Of a stretch of 64,000 bases of DNA, positions 8,510 to 19,700 are shown one piece after another. This DNA is from Polyangiaceae bacterium. GTDB lineage: Bacteria > Myxococcota_A > Polyangia > Polyangiales > Polyangiaceae. Position numbers and translations under genes: made by a program. The notes below the pieces were generated by a model. That model saw only the letters and a program-made list of their open reading frames with translations, was not told the origin of the DNA and ran no database searches. The stretch spans positions 244,368-308,367 of the forward strand of contig JAICTZ010000005.1 in assembly GCA_025936115.1 (NCBI GenBank). Direction: 5' to 3'. Position 1 is the first letter of the stretch; each line of letters begins with the position of its first letter.

Positions 8510-11500
8510 TCACCTCGGCGCCTCGTATTCGACGATGCTCGACGGGCGCACCTCGATGCTACGGGCGAAGAACGAGCCGGTGTAGACCGAGTTCCTCGCG
8601 GCGCCGAGGACGACGGACGCGTTCGGGGCGACGACCGTCGCTCGCAGCGAGGCGTCGATCACGGCCTCATCGGCACCGAAGTAGCCGAGAACGAGGCCGC
8701 CGTCGCTCGCAACGCGTGTTTCACCGTGATGCGAAAGGCCCGTCGCGACGTGCACGACCACGTTGCCGCCAGGGATCGACAGCACGGCAGACGAGGCCAC
8801 GGAGAGTGACGCAAACTGGTACTGGCCTGGCGCAAGCGTCAGCACCGCGCCAGCCGGAACGACGACGTCCCCGTAGGCCCCCGGCGTGAGCTTCCGAGGC
8901 TCGTTCGGAGCGAGCTCGACGGCCGCGCGGGCCGAAGCGCCGAAGTCCACCCACCAGGCAATCGAGTGGCCGGGCACCACGGCACGCTCGCGCTGCTGTC
9001 CGAGGACCGCCGCATCGCCGACGCGCTGCACCGTTTGAGCAGTGACGAGTGTACCCCGGACCGCCGAGTGCGCGGCCAAGAGTGCGCGGCCGCCGGCAAA
9101 TACGTGTCCGACCTCGGCATCACCGCCGACTTCCACCTCGCCGCCGCTCAGGATGCTCGGAAGTTCCCTACCGGCGCGCACCGTGACGTGGTCGCCGACC
9201 TTGACGGATTCGGTTCCGAACAGCGCCGTTTGCGGAGCGGCTTCGCCGGTCGCGAGCTCCTTGCCACTGCAAAGGGCGCTGGTGCCGTCAGCGACGACGG
9301 TTTGACCTTCGAGCGTCCAGGTGAGCGACTCGCTGCTCGCGAAGTCGGCGCTAAACGCGGCTTGCTGGCCTGCGCCGAACTCATTCGGTTCGACAGACGC
9401 CGTCGTCCCGCTGCTGCGCAGGACTTGATTGCGCAAACCGAGCGGAATGCTGCGGAAACTCAGCGGGTTTTCGTAGTCGAAGAACGCCGTGAACGTATCC
9501 GGCGTCCGATTCAAAACGCAGTCCACAATTGGCATCACGTTGCACGCATCGCCGATGCGGTTGTCGTCAGCGTCTTCCTGCAGCGGGTTTGCCACCGCGG
9601 GGCAGTTGTCTTTCATGTCGACGATGCCGTCGCCGTCGAGATCGGCCATCGGCTGCGCCGGGAATGGTACGCCCGGCTGCAGGTACGTCACCTCACCCAG
9701 GTTCACGGAGCCGAGGAGAGTCACCAGCCGCTGGCTCTTGTCGTCCGTAGCGAACAAGTCGCTTCCCGCGACCGCGGCGTCCGCGTCGGCAAGCGTGTGG
9801 CGCACCGACGTGGTCGTGCCGTAGACGAGAGCGCCACGCAAGTCTTCACCCTTGCCGTTCGCGCGCACCTGGTTGAGCTTCGTGACGAGTAGTTGCCGCT
9901 GGAGCTCGGCCGCAAGCGTCTTGCCCGCATTGTTCAGGATCGCGTTCGCTTGGGTCGTCGTCGTCACCTCGACGCTCGAGCCCTCGAGCGTGCCGTCCGG
10001 GAGCTTGTGACCGAGCACGATCGGCAACGCCTTGGCGAGCGTCGTCGCATCGGTTTGCCAGAAGTACGGCTGCTGGGCGCTCGTCACCGTCACGCGGGCA
10101 CGGCGCGCGCCGAGCACCTCGTGCGTCGTCGGCGACCCGAACGGAGTGAAAACGTGGAAGGCATTCGCCGCCATCACGTTTTCCCAGCGCCAGATCCAGG
10201 TGCCCGAGCCTGGCGACGTGATCGTGTGAATGCGCGTCTCGACGTCGAGATCGGCGACGCCGTCATTGTTGCCCGATGGGTTCGTCACGAGCGTCGTGGA
10301 CGAGGTGTCTTCCGCACCGACCAGCGTCGCAGCGTTCCCACTCGGATCGAGCAGCCGATACTGGATGTCTGCGTTCGCGCCGATCGAGACGCCGGGCGTC
10401 GAATCGGTCGTGTCGTCGGCGTCGGACTCTTTCAGCTGAATTTCGGTCGCGCTCGAGCCGACGGCAATCGGCAGCTCGAAAACGCCGTCGTAGTTCGTGT
10501 CCGTCATGTACGACTGACCCGGAATGCCGAAATCTCCGTCCGAATCCGAACCCACGAGCGAGAACTCACCCGCCGGCATGCTCAACAAGCCGTTCGAACG
10601 CACCTTGAACGCGTCGGCGGTCGCGACCGCGATCGTATCGCCGGCACTCGGCAGCGCGCTGCAATCGTTCGACAGGTAGACGCGCAGCTCGTAGTTATAT
10701 GGTGGATTGCCGTCGCCCGCGATCGAGGCGGCCGGCGAGTGCGGCCCCTGATAGAGCTTGTCCCACACGTTGTCCCCGAACGAGTCACTGCTCAAGGTGA
10801 CGATCTCCGTGGGCGAGGTCGAACCGCCGCTGCAACTACCGGAGTTTCCGTCGCCGCAGGGATCGGCGCTCAGGCGGTAGCAGGTCTTCAGGACCTTCGT
10901 TTCTTTGTCGAACTGGTTCAGGCCGCCGTTGTCGCCGTCGAAAATCTGAACGGTGAGGTGATCGAGCGCAGCCGCGTCGGCGTCCTCGGCGACCGAGATT
11001 CGGAAGCGCGCCTCGGTGGCACCCACGGTGTCCACGCCCAAGCCGCTGAGGAGGAGCATTTTGCCGTCATCGGAGTTCGGCGTCGGCAAACCCGTGAAGT
11101 TGTCCGCCGCTCCCAAGCCCGTCGTCGATCCCGTGAACACGGATGTCGAGCCGTCATCCAGCGTCGCGACGACATCGTCGATGCCGTCGTTGTTCTCGTC
11201 ATCGACGAGCAGGTCCGTGATTTCGCCCAGGCTAGACAGAGTTTGCTGCGCGAACGTGCCGTCTCCGTTCGAGGTCAACGTGAATAGGACACCGCCGCTC
11301 GAGATGACGACGTCGGCGAAGGGTGCGTCATTGAAGGCGAGCGCCGTCGGCAGAGCATTGCCGTCGTCGTTGAAGTTGCCCGCGAGCGCGAGCACCGGTT
11401 CGACGAAGGGGACGCCCGTGTCGAACGGCCCCACTTCATTGCCGTCGGGATCAATCGCGCTGACGAAAATGTCGCCGTTCTTGTCGTCGAGCGCGACGGC

Positions 11501-13174
11501 ATCCAGGTTGCCGTCCGCGTCGATGTCGGCGGGAACGATTTCTCGGAAGCTTCTGCCCGGGGACGACTTGAAGCCGTTCGGCTTCGCGAGAAAAGTCCGT
11601 TGCGGCGCGTCGGAATAGGTAACGACGAGGTCGTCCAGCCCGTCACCACTCACGTCTTGAACGTCGAAGTCGGTCGCGTGACGGCCCGTGGCAAAAGGCG
11701 CGTCGATCGCCGGGTTGCACTCGAGGCCGAAAAGAGTCGAATCGCACCAAATCAGCGTGTTCTGCCCTAGTACGACCAAATCCTGGACGGCGCGATTGTC
11801 TCCGCTCAGGCGGCGGAACGTGCCGGGCTTGCCCAGCGTGAGCGTGATGGGATCGGACAGCTTCAACAGATGGCTTCCGCCGCGACTGCTGAAGACGTGA
11901 ATGGAGTCATTTTGGAGCCAAGCATAGTCCACGAGAGGATCACTATCGATCTTCATCGGGATGGGATGAATCGTGGAGCTGAAGCTCAACCCAGACGAGC
12001 CGCCGAGAAACGCGTCGAGCTGGCCGTCCGAACGTTGGGCGACGAGGTCGTCCGACGCATCACCGTTCAGACTCGCCGGAGTGAGCATGATGTAGTCGCT
12101 TGACGGCGCGCCCATCACTGTCGGCTGGGGCCCGCCGTTGAACGCCGCCGTGCTAAGCGCGCCTTCGCTCACCATCGCCAGCGATGGTCGCGAACCACCA
12201 AAGCTTCCGATGGCGGCCGCGCTGACCGTGGACAGCCCTGGCAGGGTTATCGGGAACGTGACGTCGCCTTGGCTGCTCCGCTCGATATCGACGACGTAAG
12301 AGTCTCCAGCGATCTGGGACAAGGCGACGAGGTCCAGCTGGTTGTCGCCGTCGAGATCGATCTCGAGCGCCGCCTTCGTTTCAGGCCGCGCCGTCTTATT
12401 AATCCAGCTGCAATACGGGGCAAGAATCGTGGCACCGGCGGTGAGGTGCCGAATGTCGTGGTCAGGTGGATCGTTCACGTCGTGCTGAATCACCTGCAGC
12501 AATCCGGTACCTGGATTGGTGCAACCCATTCCCGAGTCACCGTCGACGGGAGCCTGCGTATCGCCGAAAAGAAACGGGACATTGGGACTAAACTGCAGAT
12601 CGTCGTTGCCGATGCTGTCACTAATGACCTTGAAGTCTGCTTCGTTCGTGACACCCACCTTGGCGGTCGGCCGTTTCTTCGGATTGGGCTGCTGATGAAT
12701 AATCCCCGAAACACAATGCTCGATGACGAAAGCAAACGGGTCACAGTCGATGCTGGGCAGAAAACCAGGCAGATTTCGATCCAGAATCAAGATTCCGAGA
12801 TCTGCGCCGGTACTATTTTCAGTGTCCGACTTCGCGAGCCCAGGGAACGGACGAAATTCCAGCACGTTCGCTCGCTTCTCCACCGCGGCGTTGCCGAGGA
12901 CGACCGTCAAATCGTTCAACTGCTCGCCAAGGGGCACGTGCCGGGCCGTGAGTACCACGTTGGGTTTGATCAAAACGCCGGAGCCGATCGGCACGTCGGC
13001 GTTCGGCGCAAGCTTGTGCCGAATACTCACGGCGAAAGAGTTGACGGAATCCGCGTTCGAGAGCGGATCGCCGTTGAGAATACTCTCTCTGGTGGTGCCG
13101 ACGGGAGTCGGGTCCGGCGCGCACGCAAGTAGCGCCATCGGCGCAAACAGAATTCCGAAGCTACGAATTCTCAT
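8510..13174 (-). CDS. Giant trypsin-like protease/FG-GAP lipoprotein
   Basis: A 1554-aa exported protein with lipobox LLAC (Cys18). Residues 31-262 are a chymotrypsin-fold serine protease domain: activation-like ILNGDP at 32, catalytic His79 in TARHV, Asp125 in GADLGILIL, Ser214 in DGDSG. Note ARHV in place of the usual AAHC. Residues about 270-700 are FG-GAP/VCBS-like propeller repeats with Ca-binding DxDxDG turns (DLDGDNQLDLV, DVSGDGLDDLV, DIDADGNLDAV). About 720-1160 is an unassigned beta-rich part. DLDGDGIVDMKDNCP (about 1178-1192) is a thrombospondin type-3-like calcium motif. The last 230 residues form a beta-helical module that is similar to one in the neighbouring 2093-aa protein. Likely a surface protease or adhesin; the substrate is unknown. 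Confidence 0.8.
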   Translation of the reverse strand: MRIRSFGILFAPMALLACAPDPTPVGTTRESILNGDPLSNADSVNSFAVSIRHKLAPNADVPIGSGVLIKPNVVLTARHVPLGEQLNDLTVVLGNAAVEKRANVLEFRPFPGLAKSDTENSTGADLGILILDRNLPGFLPSIDCDPFAFVIEHCVSGIIHQQPNPKKRPTAKVGVTNEADFKVISDSIGNDDLQFSPNVPFLFGDTQAPVDGDSGMGCTNPGTGLLQVIQHDVNDPPDHDIRHLTAGATILAPYCSWINKTARPETKAALEIDLDGDNQLDLVALSQIAGDSYVVDIERSSQGDVTFPITLPGLSTVSAAAIGSFGGSRPSLAMVSEGALSTAAFNGGPQPTVMGAPSSDYIMLTPASLNGDASDDLVAQRSDGQLDAFLGGSSGLSFSSTIHPIPMKIDSDPLVDYAWLQNDSIHVFSSRGGSHLLKLSDPITLTLGKPGTFRRLSGDNRAVQDLVVLGQNTLIWCDSTLFGLECNPAIDAPFATGRHATDFDVQDVSGDGLDDLVVTYSDAPQRTFLAKPNGFKSSPGRSFREIVPADIDADGNLDAVALDDKNGDIFVSAIDPDGNEVGPFDTGVPFVEPVLALAGNFNDDGNALPTALAFNDAPFADVVISSGGVLFTLTSNGDGTFAQQTLSSLGEITDLLVDDENNDGIDDVVATLDDGSTSVFTGSTTGLGAADNFTGLPTPNSDDGKMLLLSGLGVDTVGATEARFRISVAEDADAAALDHLTVQIFDGDNGGLNQFDKETKVLKTCYRLSADPCGDGNSGSCSGGSTSPTEIVTLSSDSFGDNVWDKLYQGPHSPAASIAGDGNPPYNYELRVYLSNDCSALPSAGDTIAVATADAFKVRSNGLLSMPAGEFSLVGSDSDGDFGIPGQSYMTDTNYDGVFELPIAVGSSATEIQLKESDADDTTDSTPGVSIGANADIQYRLLDPSGNAATLVGAEDTSSTTLVTNPSGNNDGVADLDVETRIHTITSPGSGTWIWRWENVMAANAFHVFTPFGSPTTHEVLGARRARVTVTSAQQPYFWQTDATTLAKALPIVLGHKLPDGTLEGSSVEVTTTTQANAILNNAGKTLAAELQRQLLVTKLNQVRANGKGEDLRGALVYGTTTSVRHTLADADAAVAGSDLFATDDKSQRLVTLLGSVNLGEVTYLQPGVPFPAQPMADLDGDGIVDMKDNCPAVANPLQEDADDNRIGDACNVMPIVDCVLNRTPDTFTAFFDYENPLSFRSIPLGLRNQVLRSSGTTASVEPNEFGAGQQAAFSADFASSESLTWTLEGQTVVADGTSALCSGKELATGEAAPQTALFGTESVKVGDHVTVRAGRELPSILSGGEVEVGGDAEVGHVFAGGRALLAAHSAVRGTLVTAQTVQRVGDAAVLGQQRERAVVPGHSIAWWVDFGASARAAVELAPNEPRKLTPGAYGDVVVPAGAVLTLAPGQYQFASLSVASSAVLSIPGGNVVVHVATGLSHHGETRVASDGGLVLGYFGADEAVIDASLRATVVAPNASVVLGAARNSVYTGSFFARSIEVRPSSIVEYEAPR

Positions 13175-13193
13175 CGCTCCCTCCAGCCGCAGA

Positions 13194-13676
13194 TCATCCC
13201 GGCGGTGGCCTCGTACGTGTGGGTACGGTCAACCGGACATTCCCCGACGACTTCGAACAACGCCGTGGACCGAGGATCGACTGAGCGTCCTTCTCGACGC
13301 TCGGCGTTCCGTCGAAGAGCACACGGTCGCCCTGGATCACTCGGAGATGAAGCTGCGCAGGCGCACCGGAAATGGTCAGCCCCGCCAACGCATCCCCGCG
13401 AAACCAAGGGCTTATTCCCTCGCCCTCGCACGTCACGACCGGATACGGCGCCTGCTCGGAGAATTGCGCGGGGAGCGCAACCGTGCAGGTCGCCGAACGG
13501 CCGTCGGCGCTCGCCGTAACACGCAAGGCGCCGCCCTCGCGCAGCGCAGGCGTGAAGGCCAAGCTCACGTTTTCCGAACAATGCCAGTCCTTCCACGTAC
13601 GGTACCCAAGTGCTAGGGCGAGCAGTACCCAGGCGGTAACGACAGCGACGAACCACCGCTTGGTCTTCGTTCTCAC
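13194..13676 (-). CDS. Small membrane-anchored protein
   Basis: A 160-aa protein with a short basic N-terminus (MRTKTKRW) and one strong hydrophobic segment (residues 8-25), followed by an exported soluble domain with two Cys pairs (CSENVS..., TCTV, VTCEGEG, RRCSK). The exported part is beta-rich and ends in a basic Pro-rich tail. No family is recognised. It is 19 bases upstream of the giant trypsin-like gene and 66 bases downstream of the giant lectin gene, so it is likely co-transcribed with both. An overlapping frame starting at 13770 is longer but has shadow-like composition, so this frame was chosen. Confidence 0.65.
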   Translation of the reverse strand: MRTKTKRWFVAVVTAWVLLALALGYRTWKDWHCSENVSLAFTPALREGGALRVTASADGRSATCTVALPAQFSEQAPYPVVTCEGEGISPWFRGDALAGLTISGAPAQLHLRVIQGDRVLFDGTPSVEKDAQSILGPRRCSKSSGNVRLTVPTRTRPPPG

Positions 13677-13742
13677 CCGGCTGTTCTACGTCAGGTCGGG
13701 TGTCGATGTCCGAGTCGCGGGCGTGCATCCTCTGATCCTCGC

Positions 13743-16700
13743 TCAACGCGGGTCTTCCTGGCTCGCGCAATGCCCGGTCTCGCTACAGAACACGAAGCGG
13801 CCAGACTGCTTGCAGCAGTCCTCACTGCTGTTACAAGTTTCTGGCTCGTCACGACACGCCTTGCTGCAGAGCGTGACGTTCGGCTGCTGGTCCCAGCGAA
13901 ACGTCGAGAGGCCGTTGCAGCACTGGTCGAAGTCCGTGACGCCGTCGTGGTTGGAGTCGACGGCTTGCTGGTTATGGCCCAGGCACGGCTGGCAGTACGC
14001 TTCCGGGAAATTGCCGCCCTCGAGCGGGTAGCACTTGTCCGTCGGATTCGATGGATCCTCTTGGCAGCACTGCGCGCTGGTCTTGCAACGCGGCAGGCGA
14101 CCCTCCGTGGCTTCTTCGATGCAGCTGCGACAACCGGAGACGCCCGACGCGTCGTCGAGGACGCACGAGGCGCCGGCGCAGCAGCCGAGGTCGTTCTTGC
14201 ACGGTGGGTCGTCCGGCGAGTCCGAGCACTCGCAGTAGCCGTCGTAGAAGAGTGACTCGACGCGGCTGTTGTCGAAGTCCACGTAGCGGGGATCGCCCGT
14301 GCCCGTGTCGTTCATGACGAGGAGGCTGACGGTGCCGCCCGTCGCGCCCGAGCCACCGGTGCCGCCACCGCCGCCGGTGCCACCGGTTCCACCCGTTCCA
14401 CCACTGCCGCCGGTGTCGGGTGGCAGAGGCGCCGGGATGTCGAGCTCGTTCAAGTCCACGAACGGGACTGGCATGCGGATTTCACCGAGCTTGCCGAGCG
14501 ACTCGGCGAAGTCGGCTTGACCACCGCCCGTGATGAGCGGCAGGTCGATCGGTGCGAAGGGCGACGCGAAGGTTGCGATCTTCTTCGACCACGTGCGGCT
14601 GAAGAAGAAGAACTTCAGTCGTAGCTTCGCGCTGATCGAGCCCGACAAGATGTCGCTGATCGTCGCCTTCGCGCCGAACTTGTAGGTCGCGTCGAAGTGG
14701 AACTGCTTCGGCGGTCCCGGCGGGAAGATCAGATCGGCCGACGAGACCATCTGCTTCAGATCGTCCGGGAAGGTGCGCGCGTCGACGTTGGACTGGATCT
14801 GGATGCCGGCCTTTGCGTAGAGCGGCAGCGAGAGGTTACCGAGAGTCACGTCGCCTTCGATGCCGAACTTCGCTTTGAGCGGGCCGAAGCTGAAGCCGAC
14901 GCCGAGGAACATGCCCACGCCCGCGCCCGCAAAGGGCGTCACGCTCGCGTCGGCGTAGGCGAGCTCCTGCGGATTCGTGTCCTGATAAACCTGGAGGATT
15001 CGATCGGGCGTGAAGCCGAACTGGAGCTTACCGGCGAGGCCGTAGTGGACGAAGGCTTCGATCGACAGATTGAGCGGAATCGGACCGATAAAGAACTGGA
15101 TGTTCGCGATCTCTTGCGTCTCGCGGCCGCCGGAGTCCGACGAGGAAGCGCTCGCAGCCGCGGAACCGCTCGAGTCGAAGAGGTCCGAATCGAGGAACGG
15201 AATGTCGAAACGCGGGAAGCTCGGGAGTGAACCGCCGGTGCCGTCGGGGAGCTGCGCCGTGAGCATTGCTGCCTGCGCGCGCACCATCCGATAGACTTGA
15301 TCTTTGTAATACCGGACGAAGAGATTGATCGTGTCTTCCGGCGTCATGTCGCCGCAGGCCACGAACGGCGCCTCGGCGGTCGGGAAGTCAGGCGGCAAGC
15401 CGGGACCGAGCTCGAGCAGCTGGTGACAGAGATCGCTCTTGAGGCGCTTGCCGTCCGCGAGGAGCGCTTTCTCTTGCCGGACGAGCTCCTGGGCGTCGCG
15501 TAGCGCCTTCTGCGCGCGATCGACGATATTTCTGAAATCCTCGATCGCCGTCTCGCACTTTTCGCGGACGTCGGAGGGCGTATCGAGGTCGTTCAGGTGA
15601 TCATAGGCGTCGCCGAGCAGCGCCGGGAGGAAGTCGATTCCAAAGAGCTTCAGGCGGGCGTCCGCGTTGAGCCCGCAGCGATCGAGAGCGAGGTCCCCTA
15701 GCGCGTCGAGGATGCTGACGTCGCCGCTGATACCGAACAGGCTGAAGTGAGCGTCCGCGGTGGCGGAAGCCTTGGCTTCGGCGTGGAACTTCGAATCGCC
15801 GAGCGGCAGAGGGTTGCTCACGTCGTAGCTGAGCGACAGATTCGGATCGAAGTCGAATTGCACGGGGCCACCACCGCCACTGCGACCTCGCTTCGGATGT
15901 CCGTTGGTATCCTTGTAATCATCGGAGTCAGACGAAATTGGTGTCGTTCCCACCGCCTGCGTCTGATCGACGTCGTAGTGGCACCAAGGGTGCTCCGACG
16001 GATGATCGGCGGTGGCCGGGAAGTGGCACGGTGGCTCGCCGTCTCCGCCGCAGCCGTCCGGCTTCGCTTCCCCGTAAGTTTCGGGCGTCGTCGTCGGCGG
16101 TGGCTTCACCGGATTATCGGGCACCGGCGTCGGCGTCAGGTTCGACTCGGGATCTTTGCGCGGATCGGTCTCGACGTCGGTCGTTCCCGGATCCGGGCAG
16201 AGCTCGACCTGTGCGCACGGTCCGTCGATGCTGTCGGCGCCGACCGAACATTCGGGATCGACGGTGCCGCAGCCGAGCGTCGTGAAGCAGGGCCCCGTGC
16301 AGACGTTGGTGACCGGATCGCACGGCTTGCGGTTCGGATCGATGCATAGCCCAACGTCCGTGTTGCAGATCGAGCCCGGCAGCGGGGAGCAATCCGGAGC
16401 ACTGGCGCACGGGAGCGTCTCCTTGTCGTCCGTGAGCGCGGCGCACTGGTGAACCAGGCCGCAAGTGCCACTCGTACAAGTCGGATTGTCTTTCGAGCAG
16501 GTCGCGCCGCTCGGGTCGAGCTCGATGATGTCGCAGAGAGAGCTGTCGAACGGCTCGCAGGCGGCCTCTCCTGGCTGCGGCGGCGGGAACTGCGCGCACT
16601 CCGTTTGGCATTCGGGTTGGGTCCCGTCGGTGCAGTCCTTCGCGCATGCCTCGGCCAGGCTCTCGATCTCTTCTTTGGTCCCGGTGAACTCGATGTTGCC

Positions 16701-19700
16701 AGGCACGCAAGACGTCGTGCCGCCCGTGCCGCTGGTGCCACCCGTACCGCTGGTGCCACCCGTACCGCTGGTGCCACCCGTGCCGCCGCTGCCGCCCGTG
16801 CCGCCGCTGCCGCCCGCGCCGCCGCTGCCGCCCGTGCCTCCAGCACCGCCCGTTCCACGGCACGGGACGGGGAAGAAGTCGCACTCACGCGTCGGGCCGG
16901 GGAAAGGCGGAAGCATTCGGATCGGCTGCTCGCAGATGAACGGCAACGTGGAGGTGCAGCTCCGGTCCGCCCAGGTGCTGTCATCCTGCATCATCAGGCA
17001 TTGGTCGTCGCCTGGCCGATCCGAGTCCCAGTTCTGATAGCGACCGGGCACGGGCAAGCCGAATGACCAGAACGGAACCGCAGCAGGACCGGCGCTGGTG
17101 CTCCACGCCCAACGGTCCGGATCGGTGAGATTGCTGCCACCGAGCCAGCTTGCTCCGGCGGCGTTTCGCTGCAGCCAATCGTTCTCGATGCCGTCGTCGA
17201 TCTTGACGAGTGAGCGTCCAGGCTCGTTCCCGCACAGCATTTCCGCGTCCGCCCAAGAAATGGCGTTGTCGCAGATCCAGTAGAGGCTCTGCCGGAAGGT
17301 CTTGGAAACGCAGTGTCCGGGAGACGGAATGCATTCCGGAACACCGCACTTGCCCTGCCCGTCGCAGGTCGATTGCTGCATGCTGCCGCTGCATTCCTCG
17401 ACGATGCAGGGCGTTCCCGCCGGCTGCAGGTTATCTTCCCCGAGGCAGCCGCAGGCGAGCGTCGCGGCGTTGCGCGGGTCGTTCTTGCAGGGGTCGATGC
17501 AGTCGGGCGTGCCGTCGTGGTCCGAGTCGAGGTCGTCAGGGATGCCGCAACCGCAGATGCCGGGATCCGTTTTTAGCGGATCGAGCACGCAACCGTCGTG
17601 CGTGTCGTCGGCGTCGTCGCCGTCGGCGTTCGGTACCTTGTCACCCGTCGGCAGCGTGGACCAATCGAACGGGAGCGGCAGGATCAGCGCGTCCGAGAAG
17701 ACCTCGATGTCTTTCGCGAACCAGCTGCCGATGTGATTGCCCGAGGTCGGACGCTGGAGCTCGATTTTGCCGTTCGGCGCGACCATGGTGCCGACGAACG
17801 GCCCCTGCAAAAACGCAGTCGTCGTGCCGAGGTACCCGACGAGCACCTGACCGTGCTTCGCCGGGTTGTCCGTGAACGGCCCCTTGTACGTGAAGGAGTC
17901 CTTCACGTAGAGGAAAATGGGGCCGTTCGCGTTGTCGAGCGTGATCTGCGCGTTGGGCTCGGAGTTGAACGTCTTGAAGTAATACGTGCCGGTCCGGAGC
18001 GACGCGCTGCCGTCGTGAACGTCGAGGCTGTCGTAGGCACCGGGATTCAGCGTCACGCTCGCGCCGTTCTGAATGACGTCGAGGTGCGAGAAGGTCTGCG
18101 GGAAGCCCGTACGCCAAGAGAACGTGTGCGGCGGCACATTCCAGTGCGGATCTTGCTCGCCGAACAGATGGACGCTGCTGTCCTGCGGCGTGATGACACC
18201 GACGGCCTTGATGAAGCCATCGACCACGCCTTGCGAACGCACCCAGACGTCGCCACCCGAGTAGACGTTCGTATGACCGTGAACGGCGGCGCCGATCTGA
18301 ACGCCCGGCGTTCCGAGACCGGCGATATTCGTGTTGTGTCCCGTGGTCGAGACTTCCACCCGATCGTTGATCTGGAGGTAGTCGCTCGCCGAGAGGAACA
18401 TCGTCTCGCGCTTCTCGCCCAGCGGGACGACGGCCGAGATGTCGTCGCCGCCGGCTCCGCCCGCTCCCGAGGAGCCGCTGGTACCCGCCGTGCCGCCCGT
18501 CGCACCCGTACCGCCTGTCGCACCGGTGCCACCCGACGCGCCCGTGCCGCCGGTGCCGCCGGACGCACCCGTGCCACCCATCGCGCCGGCGCCCGCTGCT
18601 CCGGCACTGCCGCCCGCGCCGGTCCCGCCGCTTCCGCCGGTACCACCGCCGCTCTGCGAGCTCAGCAGCACGATATTGTCGAAAAGATACGGTGACGAGA
18701 ACGTCGGCCCGTTGACGATGATCTTGAAGACGAGGTCGCTATAACTCGTCTGGAGCGCGGTCTGCACGGCTGGGGCCAGCGGCAGCGACACTCGCGTGTA
18801 CTGTCCTGCCGGCAACGAGGACAACGTTGCGCCGCCGAGATCGGTCCACCACATCGCCAGCGTGGGCGACGCTAGAATGACGCGCACTTCGCCCCAAGAG
18901 CTCGCTGCGGGAATCTGCACGTCGACGGTGAGCGCGGTCTTCACCGTGCCAAGCGAGCTCACCGGGATGCTGTCGATTTCCGTCCAGCCGCTCGGCACGA
19001 TCCCGAGCGCCGCGCTGCCTTGCGTAACGGTCGAGCTCTGCGTGATCGTGTGAACGGAGGACGACCAGTTCGTCGTCGGATGCTCGAAGCCGAGGACGTC
19101 GTAAACGCCGCCAGTTGCGCCACTTCCGCCGACGCCGCCCGCACCCGCGCCACCCCGACCACCGACACCACCGCTCGTGCCCGCGCCGCCGCCTGCGCCG
19201 GCTTTTCCACCGGCTCCGCTGCCCGCCCCACCGGCGCCGCCACGGCCACCAGCGCCTGCTCCCGCCGCGCCGCTGCTGCCGGCCTTTCCGCCGGCTCCGC
19301 TGCTAGCACCGCCCACGCCTGCGCCTGTGCCGCCTTGCCCGCCGGAGCCCGCGCTGCCGGCCGCGCCGGCTTTACCTGCCGCACCACCGTTGCCGCCGAC
19401 GCCACCCGTACCGCCGGTCCCGCCGGGCTGCGCGACGACGATTTTGTCGACGAGATACGGCGAGCTCAACGTCGGCGCGTTGATGACCACCTTAACGCGA
19501 AGATCGCTGTAGGTGCCCGCGAGCGCCGTCTGCATCGCAGCGGGTATCGCAAACGAAACCGTCGAATAGTGGCCGATGGGCAACGTCGACATCGCGACGC
19601 CGCCCAGATCACCCCACGTGATGTTCAACGTCGGGGAAACGAGAATGACGCGTACCTCGCCCCAGCTCGTCGCGGCGGGCTTGAACACGTCGACCTTCAA

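Noticed and set aside
9893..11287. 464-aa plus-strand frame opposite the giant trypsin-like gene
   Set aside because: Antisense to a domain-bearing protein; Arg/Val-rich without motifs.
13171..13770. 199-aa alternative frame overlapping the small membrane protein
   Set aside because: Runs Arg/Ala-rich and has no signal or domain; the 160-aa frame has a proper anchor segment and Cys pattern.
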